From Haliclystus octoradiatus (Eukaryota > Cnidaria > Staurozoa > Stauromedusae > Haliclystidae): a stretch of 64,000 nt of DNA. Below the pieces are notes generated by a model. That model was not told the DNA's origin. It ran no database searches and worked only from the letters and a program-made list of their open reading frames with translations. The stretch spans positions 27,126,228 to 27,190,227 of the forward strand of contig OU744449.1 in the NCBI GenBank assembly GCA_916610825.1, given 5' to 3'. This document shows positions 23,054-34,900 of this stretch, in pieces (position 1 is the stretch's first letter; each line of letters starts with the position of its first letter). Position numbers and translations under genes: made by a program.

Positions 23054-24272
23054 TAATCGATTATTGCATATCACCAAAGTTTAAAAATACTAACGAATGC
23101 ACAGAGATATAAATAGTTTGTAGTGTTCTGTAATGTGTGTTTTCTCAAGCTCTGTCTTTGTTTCTATACCGATGATGCATATACCAGCACATGACGTATG
23201 TAGGATATCTAACAACGTGAGAAGGTGATCTTCGAGGCGTAATGGTGATTTGACTCCTTGTATTCATATTAAATGAAGGTCTCCCACAAGATAATATAAA
23301 TTGATAATAAGTAGAACAAGAAAAGTATATCAGTGCTTGTCTGAGTGAATCTAATTAATATAATACTTTACATTGGCTTTTATATGTACATAAGAGAGGT
23401 TACCTCAAAAGGAGGATGGTCTAATATCGACTATCTCATAATGATGCTGGTTAATATTTAACAAGATATTTAATCTACTACACGTATCCTGGAGCAGCGT
23501 TTACTGTGACACAAACATCAATCTATAGCCTGCACGCACATCAAATCCAAATATTCTGTCAAGTATCATACCAAACTAATGCAACATTATACAGTGAGTG
23601 TTATATATGTGACGTCATGGGACATTTTTCTGCGAAACAAGACAGAAATATCACAAGCATACCTTTTTTATAGAAGTTACGATAATCATACCTTGCATCA
23701 ACGGTATTCCTTGTTTTAAAATCAGTATGTGCTATAGTAAATATCACCTTTGTGTCATTACATGTATATACACTGATAACTACGCCATTATACAAAAATA
23801 CTATAATTGAAGATAGAGTAGAATAGAACACGTACCTCAATGTCACAAAGCACTGCTTTTAGATCTTCAACATTTAATACTGCATGCATGAGCTGATTCT
23901 GGGAATATAGGAAGGCTGATGACATTATACTATGCCTGCTGGACAACTACAAGATTTTTGAGAGGCCTGATAAAGTAGGGCGTTACATCATAAACATTAT
24001 TTGTTTTGTTTCAGAATAGAAGGTTAACTTTTATCATTTCCCTTTTATTTTACACATGATATGTACATTTGTATGACAGTTTTATGGTATTTTATGTGAG
24101 TTATATGTTTATACTATCGAAAAAGTTTAAACTCTTGACATATCTTACAGACTGCTTGACGATGGCTTAAGAAAATCGAAATGTTGTCAATTAGTGTGTC
24201 ATTATTATGTTTTGTCTTTAATATAGATGTAGAATAAAACTTAATTTCTAAACCCTTTTGACATTGAAAATA
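23054..24272. other. 3' side of the fibrinogen-domain gene; nothing else recognised
   Basis: Contains the presumed 3' UTR. No ORF with a recognisable motif and no structured RNA found. Confidence 0.4.
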
Positions 24273-24487
24273 GAGCTTCAGATCTGATCATATCTGATCA
24301 GCGGTGGTTCAAATCCCCCGAACGTCAATTCAGCCTTGACTTTATTTAAAACATCACATGAGTGATATGACATGAGCACCATTTTCCCAAGGCAGATGGA
24401 ATGTTCGAGAGGGAACTATGTCCTGTCATAGAGGCTCTGCAATCAATCGATCTACATAATCATTATAGTCATCCTTTCCCTGGCAGC
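24273..24487 (+). repeat. SINE copy with box-B-like motif
   Basis: Carries gatcatatctgatc, then ggtggttcaaatccccc (a close match to the RNA polymerase III B box), and gtcaattcagccttgacttt, as in the full SINE. Its 3' part follows the variant also seen at 897-1000. The A-box end is missing. Confidence 0.65.
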
Positions 24488-24549
24488 TGATCAACCTCAC
24501 GTGCAGCCTGAAGCGAGTGTACGGAAATATAATTCTGATTTGATATAAC

Positions 24550-26340
24550 TACTCATTTGATGATTCTATTGCCACTTTAAGGTCAGGCATTCTTTCCAAA
24601 CAGTGCAACCACGAATTCTCCCAGAACAATATTACTAACAAGCCAATATCAGTGTCAAAGCAAATCAATCGGAATAAAATGTGTCCTGTGAATTTGATTT
24701 CACTCAGAGGTACACTTTTCTTTGTTAAATTATTAAAATGCATTCTGAAGCGCACTGAGCAAAACATTTAGTCTGGAAATGATCCAAAATCAATTAGTAC
24801 CTTATTTAATTACCGTAAGTACATTAGTTACTTAAAGTCAATCACATACCAAAAATTATACATTGACTACAAATCTACATCGAGCTTTCTGATCAAGAAG
24901 AAAGTGAATGATAATAGCCTCATTTCTATAACATATTCACTCCAATACGAGATGACGATTGACGACGTCACAATCGCGATCGGGATTTTTCTTTGGTTCG
25001 AATTGAATCTCCTATCGCTAACTTTGTTTTTGAGTCTCTCGCGATTCTCAATTAATTATCATACTTATTTGCATTTTGGAAGCAAATTAATAACAAAGAT
25101 TGTTTATATTATATAAGGTAAGGCAAAAGGTTATCATTGATATTATCAATTTCAGTTCATAAATCTCAGAGTGAAAGATAGCGACAAAAAACTACAAGTA
25201 CAGTAGTGATTGTTGACAAATTTTCCGTATTATTCATTATACCATCGTCTCAACACTCAGAGTGACTCTATCCGTTACCGACTCCGTTTGTAAAGTACTC
25301 ATAAATCGCACATTTGTAATAGGCTTCCTTTCTTTTTTATTGTTTAACAGTATCAGCAGTCTTATAACAATTATTCGAATGTATTAAGTTTTAGATCCTG
25401 ATAGCCTATAAATAATTTGTAAATTAATATTTTATTCCTTTTGAACTGGCGATGGTATTATGAATAATGCCGAAAATCTTTCAACAGTCACTACTTGTAG
25501 TTTTTTGTCGCTACCTTTTACTCTGAAATGTTTTACGAAGAAACTTTTGATCAAAGTTCATTAACTTAAGGTACAATTACAAACATTCTAGACTATTAGA
25601 TGCAAGTGTCAGATTAATATCATCTTCAGTCAGATGATAGAGCACTTCCAAGCTTTCGCTGTTTTTGTTCATTTTAAGTGTTTGACAACTTCATTTATTT
25701 TAGATATAGTATATTAGTTCTTGTTGTCCATAATTTTCAAAGTAAACATGTTACTTTCATTAATCTTGTTCTTCTATTATATTTGTATTTTGAGGAACAT
25801 ACTGAAAATAATTACAAATAAGGGAGATTTTTCCTATTTAAATATTAAATGTGGACGTGTTACTTCCTACCCATTAAATTAATGCAATATGATTTCATTG
25901 ATTGTCAAATGTCTTACAAAAGCTTATCATTTATTCATACGAACTTAAAGTTACTGGAATATCTCAAACAGTTGTGTTTATTCTCCAAGAGTTCCTCTAT
26001 ATCAATCAATTATAATCATTATTATTGAACTGAGTAGATCTATAGGTTCTCTTACATAACTAATATGATTTCGACAAATGTATGTCATTTTTTATTAATT
26101 TACACTAAATGTGTTTATGTTATAACAAGTATATCATGCAAAATAAGATTGCTCACATCAGTTATAATTACGTTTAGAAATCAGTCGATTGAAAATATAT
26201 ATTGTTTAAAAAAGATAATAAAAAAATAAAAATATTATGCCCCATCAATCTCCAGATTTTTATACATCTTTAGCACCCATCGAAAGGCAGCTCTAAAAGT
26301 AAACATGCCACCTCAAATGATTTGATAGAACTCTAATCAT
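24550..26340. other. Intergenic, no gene recognised
   Basis: AT-rich. Short ORFs (24904-25116 plus, 24549-24767 minus) lack motifs. It may contain the missing 5' exon of the gene at 26705-27440, but no convincing one was found. Confidence 0.35.
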
Positions 26341-26341
26341 T

Positions 26342-26601
26342 GCCCTGAGGGGGACTTCCTTATATTGACTGTACAGGGCCGTGCCATATTTAAGGGTTAC
26401 CTTTTTCCAAATTCTTGTAGAGCTTTACGGTGTCAATTTAGATATTTTCGAAATTTTTCGAATTTCCCCTCTGCTTTACTCGTAAAAACATGAAATGTTA
26501 GGGTCTCCATCCTCACTTGCTATTGAATTTACGGTTTTCCTCAATTTTTGAAATTGGCACACCCCAGCCAAAATATATAGAAGTACAAGCCTCCTTCCCA
26601 G
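26342..26601. mobile_element. hAT-like MITE copy with G-rich ends
   Basis: Shares ctttacggtgtcaatttaga and tcctcaatttttgaaa-type phrases with the copy at 51089-51355, and the G-rich start cctgagggggacttcc. The ends are imperfectly inverted. Confidence 0.5.
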
Positions 26602-26704
26602 GAATTCATTTCAAATATGGTACAAACCTCAAATATATAATTAGCTCATTAATTAATCATCGTTTTTCTTTGCTTTGTTTTACAGTTATCATGACAAATG
26701 AATA

Positions 26705-27440
26705 AACATTCAAGTGTGGTCTTTTTAACCATTGTTTACCAAAAAGAAAAAATGGCAAGAAGAAATCCAAAGCTGAATGGAGGAAGGAAGCAAAGGATTT
26801 CGAGAAGAGGTTTCTTGACGCTGAAGCTCAATTGGCTGCAGTAACGAAACAGCTGACTGAAGAAAACAAAGCAAGTATCTCCGAAAAAGTTGAACATGCC
26901 AAAACCAAAGAGAAACTGGAAGCATCAATTGAAAAATGCAAATCTTTGAAAAATGTCATCAATACAGCTGCCATTGCAGTAAGATTCGATGCATCTTCAC
27001 AAACAGAAAATATCAATCCATCAAAAGCGGTTGTTTCTCCATCTGTAATGATTGATGCAGAAACACAATCAGTTCCATGTGATGCAGTCGTCAACAAGAT
27101 TGATGCAATTCTCTCAAAGAATGTTGCTACCCTGAGCGACGAAGATGATGTCGATGATAGTGAAGACAGCTTCGATGAGGATGACACAGACACAGAATCA
27201 TACTTCAGTGATTCTGCAGATGATGGCTTCGAGGATCAAGATACAAACAACAACACAGGAACAATCTATGGAAAAACTGTCTCTCAAAACACCATGGTAG
27301 CAAAAGTAGGTGGAGATCAAGATCGCTACCATCGAGAATTCAGTCCAGCACGCGTCTACTTTAAAGTAAACATTGGCGGAGGCTTGGTGAACGAGCTGGA
27401 AGAGTATTTCCGCTGCAAAAACATCCATCCCGATTGCTAA
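26705..27440 (+). CDS. Unrecognised coiled-coil/acidic protein, C-terminal exon
   Basis: Open frame of about 245 codons ending at TAA 27440. It is Lys-rich first (NGKKKSKAEWRKEAKDFEK), then has a heptad-like helix to about 26960. A strongly acidic stretch (SDEDDVDDSEDSFDEDD) follows at 27139-27186, and a mixed tail ends in IHPDC. No in-frame ATG exists near the 5' end, so it is either a downstream exon with an unseen start or a truncated mobile-element ORF. I do not recognise the family. Composition is clearly coding-like. It is followed at once by RNA-like hairpins and a (CAT)n tract. Confidence 0.5.
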
Positions 27441-27448
27441 ATTATCAT

Positions 27449-27510
27449 CGAGCCATAAGGAGGTTGGAGGTATGGCTCGCAGCTGGTCCAAATAACATCT
27501 GAGGGCCAGC
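27449..27510 (+). ncRNA. Twin stem-loops just after the acidic ORF
   Basis: First stem CGAGCCATA (27449-27457) with TATGGCTCG (27471-27479), 9 bp perfect. Second stem GCTGGTCC (27482-27489) with GGGCCAGC (27503-27510), 8 bp with one G-U. Only two bases separate them. They could be 3' UTR structures or retroelement 3' signals. The strand is chosen from the ORF. Confidence 0.45.
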
Positions 27511-27570
27511 AAATAAACAAGTTACAACCAACATCTTTCAGTAACAATGAACAGAGGAAGACCAATTTAT

Positions 27571-27655
27571 GTTAAGCATTCGTGAGCCCGAAGGAGGAGG
27601 ATAAACATCAGGGCGTGGCTCATGTTGAGAATGTAACACCAGTTCTCTGCTTAAC
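27571..27655 (+). ncRNA. Predicted three-way junction RNA structure
   Basis: Closing stem GTTAAGCA (27571-27578)/TGCTTAAC (27648-27655). Inside it, TGAGCC (27583-27588)/GGCTCA (27617-27622) and GAGAA (27627-27631)/TTCTC (27643-27647). A GAGCC...AGGAGG...TGGCTC module is shared with the stem-loop at 27449. A (CAT)n tract follows immediately. Confidence 0.45.
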
Positions 27656-27675
27656 ATCATCATCATCATCATCAT
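27655..27675. repeat. (CAT)n short tandem repeat
   Basis: Seven CAT units directly after the structured segment, a position where non-LTR retroelements often carry a simple-repeat tail. Confidence 0.8.
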
Positions 27676-28225
27676 TTATTCAGAATTGCTGAGTTAGCAT
27701 TATGGTTTATCAAAAAATAAACACGAAGTGATTGTTCGATCACATCTGAATGTATAAAACATTAAATGAAGCCAGAGTAATAAGCATTGACGTTCTACTC
27801 CAATCAAGTAATGAACTATAATTGTCGAATATAACGAATCCTTTTGGAAGTGGATCATCTTGCATCAGAGCGCTCCTAAAACTCATCAATAACCTGCAGG
27901 AGAACATTAATATTCGAATCTCGTATTCTGATATGAGTACTAATTATTATTTTTTTGGTTGGACAATAATCATTTAAATTTATTAAAAAATGTTATTAAA
28001 CTATATTCAAAGATAAATTGAAAATTTCATATAATATGCTATCTAGTTTGTTAATAGTACCATAATATAGATATGGCATTTCGTCTTGGTATAATACATA
28101 TACTTGCTTTTTGCACTGTAGGTGTAAGCTTCTTGCCCTTTTGTCCTAGGAAAGGTCTATCAATAAATGTCTTAACTTGTCCACAAATTGTTCATTGATG
28201 GACACATTACTCCCATTGTTTCTAT

Positions 28226-28562
28226 TACTGGGGGCTGAATAATGCCCGGTATCTACATGCTCGAGGGACGCCACTTTGAAAAATAGTGAAGTACCAAAAA
28301 GATTTCAATGAATCTTGCTAAGTGCTACCCAAAATGTTTTAAAGAAAGCTTGAAAATGCGTCTAAACTTGCAATGTGGCAAAAATTTTAAAAATTTCTTC
28401 AAATTTCAAAGTTCTCTACAGAAAGTCAAAAACGTAGTCCGAAAAGTTCCTAAAAAAGTTCCAGAATCAGACAGGTAATTTTCCCAGCTGGAATATGGAC
28501 CCAAAATACTTGTGGTATGTCCCCTTATAGCCGGTAATATGATTTGCCCCCTGGGGAATAAT
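28226..28562. mobile_element. hAT-like MITE copy (inverse of 36851 type)
   Basis: Contains gctggaatatgga and tttgaaaaa/ccaaaatgtttt phrases that are the reverse complement of parts of the element at 36851-37157, with G-rich/C-rich ends (tgggggctg and ccccctgggg). Non-coding. Confidence 0.45.
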
Positions 28563-28789
28563 GGGCATAATGAATCAGACATGAGAACTCAAAACTTGAA
28601 AATAGTCTGAAATCTATGATATCTTGATAAATTTCAATGAGAAAGAGTGATAAATATAGAGTTTCACAAGGGTCTGAATTTCTGGTAGTCTGAAATCCGC
28701 TAAAAGTTTGAAAATTCTCATGTCTGATGAATAATGTGAACCTGGGTGAGAACCTCACAAAAGCGAATTTTTACTTACGTCAGCAAATG

Positions 28790-31534
28790 AATGCAAGATT
28801 GGCCTTTGAATCGTATACGAACACACGTGTGAATGATCTGCAAAGAGTGTATACAAAAATGTTATAGAGCAGAAATGTTATTTTAGTAAAAGTATATTAT
28901 CATTGAAAACATTATTTATGCCGATGAAATCTAAAATATAATATATACATATATAATTAAAGATGTATATCCACTGAAGAATTTTGAAAACTTTCATCCT
29001 TTACTTTGTTCCCTACTTGTTTTGATTGACAGAATAAACAATTCAACCTGTGGGATTTCTGTTAAAAATAGAATCATAATATGCCCATTGATTCTGTCAT
29101 TCTCTTATACAAATTATAGCCAAAATCAAAGTGAGTGGTTTATTTAATCAGATTGTAGGGTTCTATAATTTGCCTGGCCATGTCATATCTTCCATTGGGG
29201 GGGGGGGGTTAACACCAAATTAGAGTCAAACTTGAGACGAATCATTTTTTGAAGGTATACCTTTGCAAAAGATTTTACTACATATTTATAAACAATGAGA
29301 TAATAATAAAAAATGAGACGAAAAATGTTGATTATATTGTCAAAGAAAGATCTATACAAATATTTATCGGTGCAGTTTTCTCAACATCAAAATTTTATGG
29401 GGTTGCGCATTTCCCTCAAAGTGTCACTCTGTCACCTGATTTCAGGGAGTTAATCCCATAGATTTATCACTGACATAATGACCATGTGTTCGTAGGGGCC
29501 GTCTTGTTCTGTATCTGTCCTCTTGTTACATAATGGCAATCTAAAATATGTTGCTAGCTTAAAAAAAAGGGATAGTTGTAGGGGGAAAGCCTGCAGAGTT
29601 AAAATGTGTGAACAGAGAAAGAAAGAGAAGACTCTGAGAGCAGATACCTGAATACGGCATATTGAAAAGTGAACTATCCAAGCGAAACATTTGTAACAAT
29701 AAGCATTTATGAGTAAGATGAAATCATGATATGAGACTGAAGGCCAACGTATGAACAGCATGTCTGTACATTTACATATAACCAAGGGAAATGTATTTTT
29801 CAAATTAATCGTCAATTATGATAATTAGTTTATTATTTTAGATTAAACAGTTGTGACCAGTTGCTTATTTTAAACCTTGCTAATAAAATCATCGAACCAT
29901 TAATATGTGCATCCATAAATAGAAATTGGTTAATACGATTAGTTATATTGTTTTGAAAATTATTTTTCATGTAATTTGCTACAATGGACTAATTGAAATA
30001 CAGTTTATCTCACAAAAAAATAATGAAAAACTTTCGGCCAAAAATCGTTGAGAATTACATAGTAAAAAATGGGATCACTCGCTAAATTAAAACGAGATTA
30101 TATTAAAATCGACGATACAGATATTCGTACAAGATTAAAATTATATATCAATTCCACAGCTTTTACGACCTTTATATGTGATGTTTCAATATATAGTTGT
30201 CTTCAATTCGAGAATCGTATTTTAGAATTCACCAACCATCATCGCTAACATCGAAATATCTTGATATGCCAATGAGATTTACAGTCTATTTTTATAAGAA
30301 CACAGTATAGAGCATTGTGGCAAAGATTCTGAATAGTTTTAAAAATAAATCAATTTTCACCAAATTAATTAAGAATATTTCAGACTGACTTTTCTTCTTG
30401 AAAATTAGGAATAGTTGAGGATCAATTCAATTTTATATGTTATTATAGAGAAAATAGTAAATACAATATATTTTTACTCAAACATTATTTTTTATTTTAT
30501 ATGGTTATTATTCTGTAAAATAGAATCATTCAATCATTAAATCATGAAGAGGTTTAAAAACAAAATCAAAAATTAGTACATGAACAAAAAGTTCAAGGTA
30601 GGCCTATAGTTGAAAAATATGTCTTCTTAATCATTCATGTTATCATAGTATAAGATTGAAGAGAGTTGCACAATCACAAGAGAAATAATTTTGCTGTCTA
30701 ATCAAATGGTACAGAGCTCATGAATGTTGCAAATTTAATGACTCTATTTAATCTTACCAAATTTCTGAAGCTTTTCTAGATGGAAAAAGTACCCCGCCTA
30801 CTATACATTCCCTTGACCAAATATGGACTGAGAAAATTGGGCGAATGTCTGTTGTTATGAAACAGATCATTATGTTACATTAAAAACCATTAGTTATTAA
30901 TAGAGAAATTGTTTAAAATGATCGAAAATTATGGTTTTACAAGTAAGAATTTTAAATAGTCAGTTAGGTTAAACATTTTCGTGTGATTATTTACCATGTT
31001 TTAACAATAAACGTGGACAGATTTTGGTAGTAGCTTGACAAGCCAAAAATGGGAATAACTGTGTGAGAATAATCCATAACAGAACAAAAGATACATCTAA
31101 AGTGATTTAGAACAATAACTTTGGGATTTAAGCGTGTCAAAATCGATAATTTTTGTTGCGAAAATGATAGAAACAGATGGAATTTTTATAAAAATCAATT
31201 CCAAAGAATTTGAAAAAAACATAACTTGATTCGGTAGTATTTACATTTAAATAATTGTATTCAAAAGTCAGCAAATGTTGAATTGTAAATAGTAGTTCTA
31301 GAGATATGTAGTGTTGACGCTTCAAAACACAATAGCTTTATTGTTTTCTAGTATTAAGAAAGCAAATTAATCTGTGATCTCCTTTACAAAAGATATTTAC
31401 ATAAATTTTGGAGAAAGTTAGTTCAACATCTGGAGTCAATATAGAAATATTGTCAACGAATATTAAACACAAAATATGCAAGATTGATATCCAGGCAATA
31501 AACTATAGCCTTCTGCTGTTAAATTTCCTCAAAT
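28790..31534. other. Upstream of myosin, no gene recognised
   Basis: AT-rich with a G tract at 29193-29210. Short ORFs (29249-29461, 29450-29815 minus) show no motif. Muscle enhancers could lie here but I cannot define them. Confidence 0.35.
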
Positions 31535-31744
31535 CTATTTATAATGTTAGAATAATGTGCCCGCCTGTGTGATTTTCGAATTGATTGTTATAAATTCGTA
31601 TCAAAGCGACTAGAAGACTGGATTCGATTTAAAATTCGATAGATTCTATTCAAATAACGTCACATAATTGGCCAATTCGAAATCGCAAAAATATATCAAT
31701 TGTTATTCTATCGCGTTCCTGGTGATCAAACTTGACTATAAAAG
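31535..31744 (+). promoter_or_regulatory. Myosin core promoter: MEF2-type site and TATA box
   Basis: CTATTTATAA at 31535-31544 is a perfect match to the MEF2 consensus YTA(A/T)4TAR. TATAAAAG lies at 31737-31744, placing a start site near 31770 and giving a 5' UTR of about 130 bases before ATG 31902. A CAATTG E-box-like site is at 31697. MEF2 control of muscle myosin is established in animals; use here is inference. Confidence 0.55.
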
Positions 31745-31901
31745 CTTTTGTGAAGCCCATCCCAGAGCTCCACAAGCGACAAGAACGGATATCTATTGGA
31801 TGTTTCTTATCGGAGTTGGTTTATCTAAACATTATTACGAAGAGTTATTCAACTTTTAAATTATATTTTTTGTGTTAACTGAGCTGGCAAAGTAGTTCAT
31901 C

Positions 31902-34900
31902 ATGGCGTCACCAGATCCGATGGAATTTCTTCGCCAGCCTATGAATTTGGCAGCAATTGAACAGGCAAAAGCTTCAGATAAAAAATGGGTTTGGATTTGT
32001 GATAAAGAAGAAACATTTAAAGCTGCAACTATTAAATCATCAACACCTGATCAAGTTGTTGTTCTTGATAACAACAACAAGGTGAGATACAATTAAATAA
32101 ACAGATATGCATGTAGGCATTAAACAGTTGTATATATTCATTCTCAAAATTGTTTATATATTTTCTAGGAAATCACATTAAAAACTGATGAAGTTATGCA
32201 AATGAATCCACCCAAGTTTGAAAAAGCTGAAGACATGGCTGCACTTACTTATTTGAACGAAGCTAGTGTTTTGCATAATTTGAAGACTCGCTACGTAGCT
32301 GGATTAATCTACGTAAGTTACAAAACACTACAAACTTACATTATATAAACAACAAACCGAAATTTAATATCAACGTAAACATTTTTCAAATATGTCATAA
32401 AATTAAAATGTATACATTGCTGATCGAGGATAGTAATACATCTATTCAAGTATGAAGCTGTGTTTTATTGTAAAGATCGGATTGAAAAATCAATCAGGTG
32501 TTACATTTAAGCGAACCGATCAAAATCGGATTAACAATAACGTATGCGCTATATATACAAGTGATACAACATCTGTGAGATACATTTCTGATTGTCAAAA
32601 TCGTACTGACTATGAAAAACATGATTTCATATTTGAATGCTAATTTTATGATTGATAAATATGAAAACTGTTTGACATCCCTCTGAGAAATATCTAATTT
32701 GAATAAATATGATTAAAATGTATTGGGTTCTATCATTTGCTTGGTAAAATATTAAGCAGATGTTCACTATTTAATCTAGCTTATATAATACATATTGATT
32801 TTTATTTTTAATGTTATACCGGTATTCAAAAAATATTCTTCTGATATTAAAGTATATTTTAATTAAATGAACAAGCTTTTTATGATAGTGAATATTGATC
32901 GTTATTTTTTAGACGTATTCTGGTCTGTTTTGTGTTGCTATTAATCCATACCGTAGACTACCAATCTATGGTGAGGATGTTGTTTCAATGTTTAGAGGGA
33001 AACGAAGACAAGAAATGCCACCTCATGTTTTTGCTATTGTTGATAATGCTTATCAAGACATGTTGGCTGATCACGAGAATCAATCTGTTTTGATTACGTA
33101 AGTCATCGTTTTGTGTTTTTCATATTTACCGCCAAGTTCAATGATTGGCTATACTTGTATCTTACATGATTAAGAGATTAAAGTCTTATATCAGGAAACT
33201 TGGAGCTGTCGATTTTATACCGCAGCAGAGGCTAGAACAAGAATATCTATTACATATATATAAAAAATATCGCAGCTTTCCGATTATATCGGGATAATTG
33301 ATGTAGATGCAATGTAGAATCCGCTCAATATATGTAATGATAATAATACTGTATTCAAATTTTCAAGCCAAAATACTGAGAATGAAAAAAATATATGTTT
33401 CTCAAATTTATTATTAAACACTTACATTATTTTATCAACCATGCTGTAAGACCGCGATGAGATCCCTTTTATCGTAAATATTCTTCTTCTGCAGTGGTGA
33501 ATCTGGTGCAGGAAAGACTGAGAACACGAAGAAGGTCATTCAATATGTCGCCAAAGTTGCTGGTGTAGAAAAGAAAAAAAATCAGGTATGAGCACAAAGT
33601 AAATGTGAAACATGTGCAAGATGTGATGTGATGTATATTTGGTCGTAAAAACATACATACATGCATATATATTCCATATAAATTACGACCAGGATCAACC
33701 AGTACGAACAAATTCTTGTTTTGTTTGACACCTCGTGTTTTACATCACCCATGAAAACGTGGTTGAGGTTTTTCCGCGAGATCTCTCTGCAGGGAATGAC
33801 AAGGGGATGAACGTTTTCAAATATTATAAATTGTATGCAGGAAAAAGCATATCACTATAGCTGCCCACGTATAGCTGCCCATTTAAATTGGAAATGCTTG
33901 TGTAGTATGGAATATTATTGCAACTCTAAAATACATTAAAGCATGAATAGAAAATTAGTTAGCAGATATAAGAATTCGCAGACTTTTAATTTCTTTAGGA
34001 GAGCGGCATCACCGATACAACCCTGACATGTTAGAAACGTATGAAACTTATTTAAACGATTTAAAATTATAAAAAATTATATTTATTTATTCTACTTTCT
34101 AGGAGGCTGATAAAGAGAAGGGTGGTTTACAAGGAGATTTAGATGAACAAGTTGTTGCAGCTAATCCTTTACTTGAGTCGTTTGGTAATGCAAAGACAAC
34201 AAGAAATAACAATTCTTCTCGTTTCGTAAGTTTTGTTATTTATATCAAGGATCCGATATCCAGATTAATATATCTCCGATATTTATCAAGATTATGTGAC
34301 GCTTGCAACATTCGATGCAAGAGCCTCTGTACCGTCAATGTTTATACATTGAATAATAATCTTCAAGGTATTAAAATGACTTTATTTCGAAATAGCCCGA
34401 ATTCTTAATTCAAACTCTATATTATGAAATTACGTATAAGCCTCGTTTGGATTTTCCAAGCCTCGTTTCTTCCATGATAACAACACAAACAATACAAAGA
34501 GAGTGCTGATCATTTCAAATTCTTCAAGGAGCATTAAAAATTGACGTCATCCTATTTTTGGGTCACATTTAACCCCCTCCAACCACTACCAATTTAACCA
34601 ATGTCAACCTTCATGAACACCCCCTCGTCATTGATGTCAACTTTCAGCTACCCCCCGCCCCCTAACATTTGAAAATATCCAAACTAAATCATCATAGAAA
34701 AACCCTATAACGTATTATGTTTTGTTGCTTTGAGTATAATATCCATACGTGTAATCGAATGTATCAATAACAATATCGACATGGCATAGTTATATATCAA
34801 AACGTATCCAATAAAAAAGAGTAGTTCCCCTTAAGTGCTCTCCATAAACTGTTTTACTCAAGTTTACATCACTAAGTAATAGCTAGGACCCCATGACCCT

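Noticed and set aside
26296..26705. Acceptor ttttacag at 26683 as 5' border of the acidic ORF exon
   Set aside because: All three frames after it meet stops before 26705, so it could only serve a 5' UTR; kept open rather than annotated.
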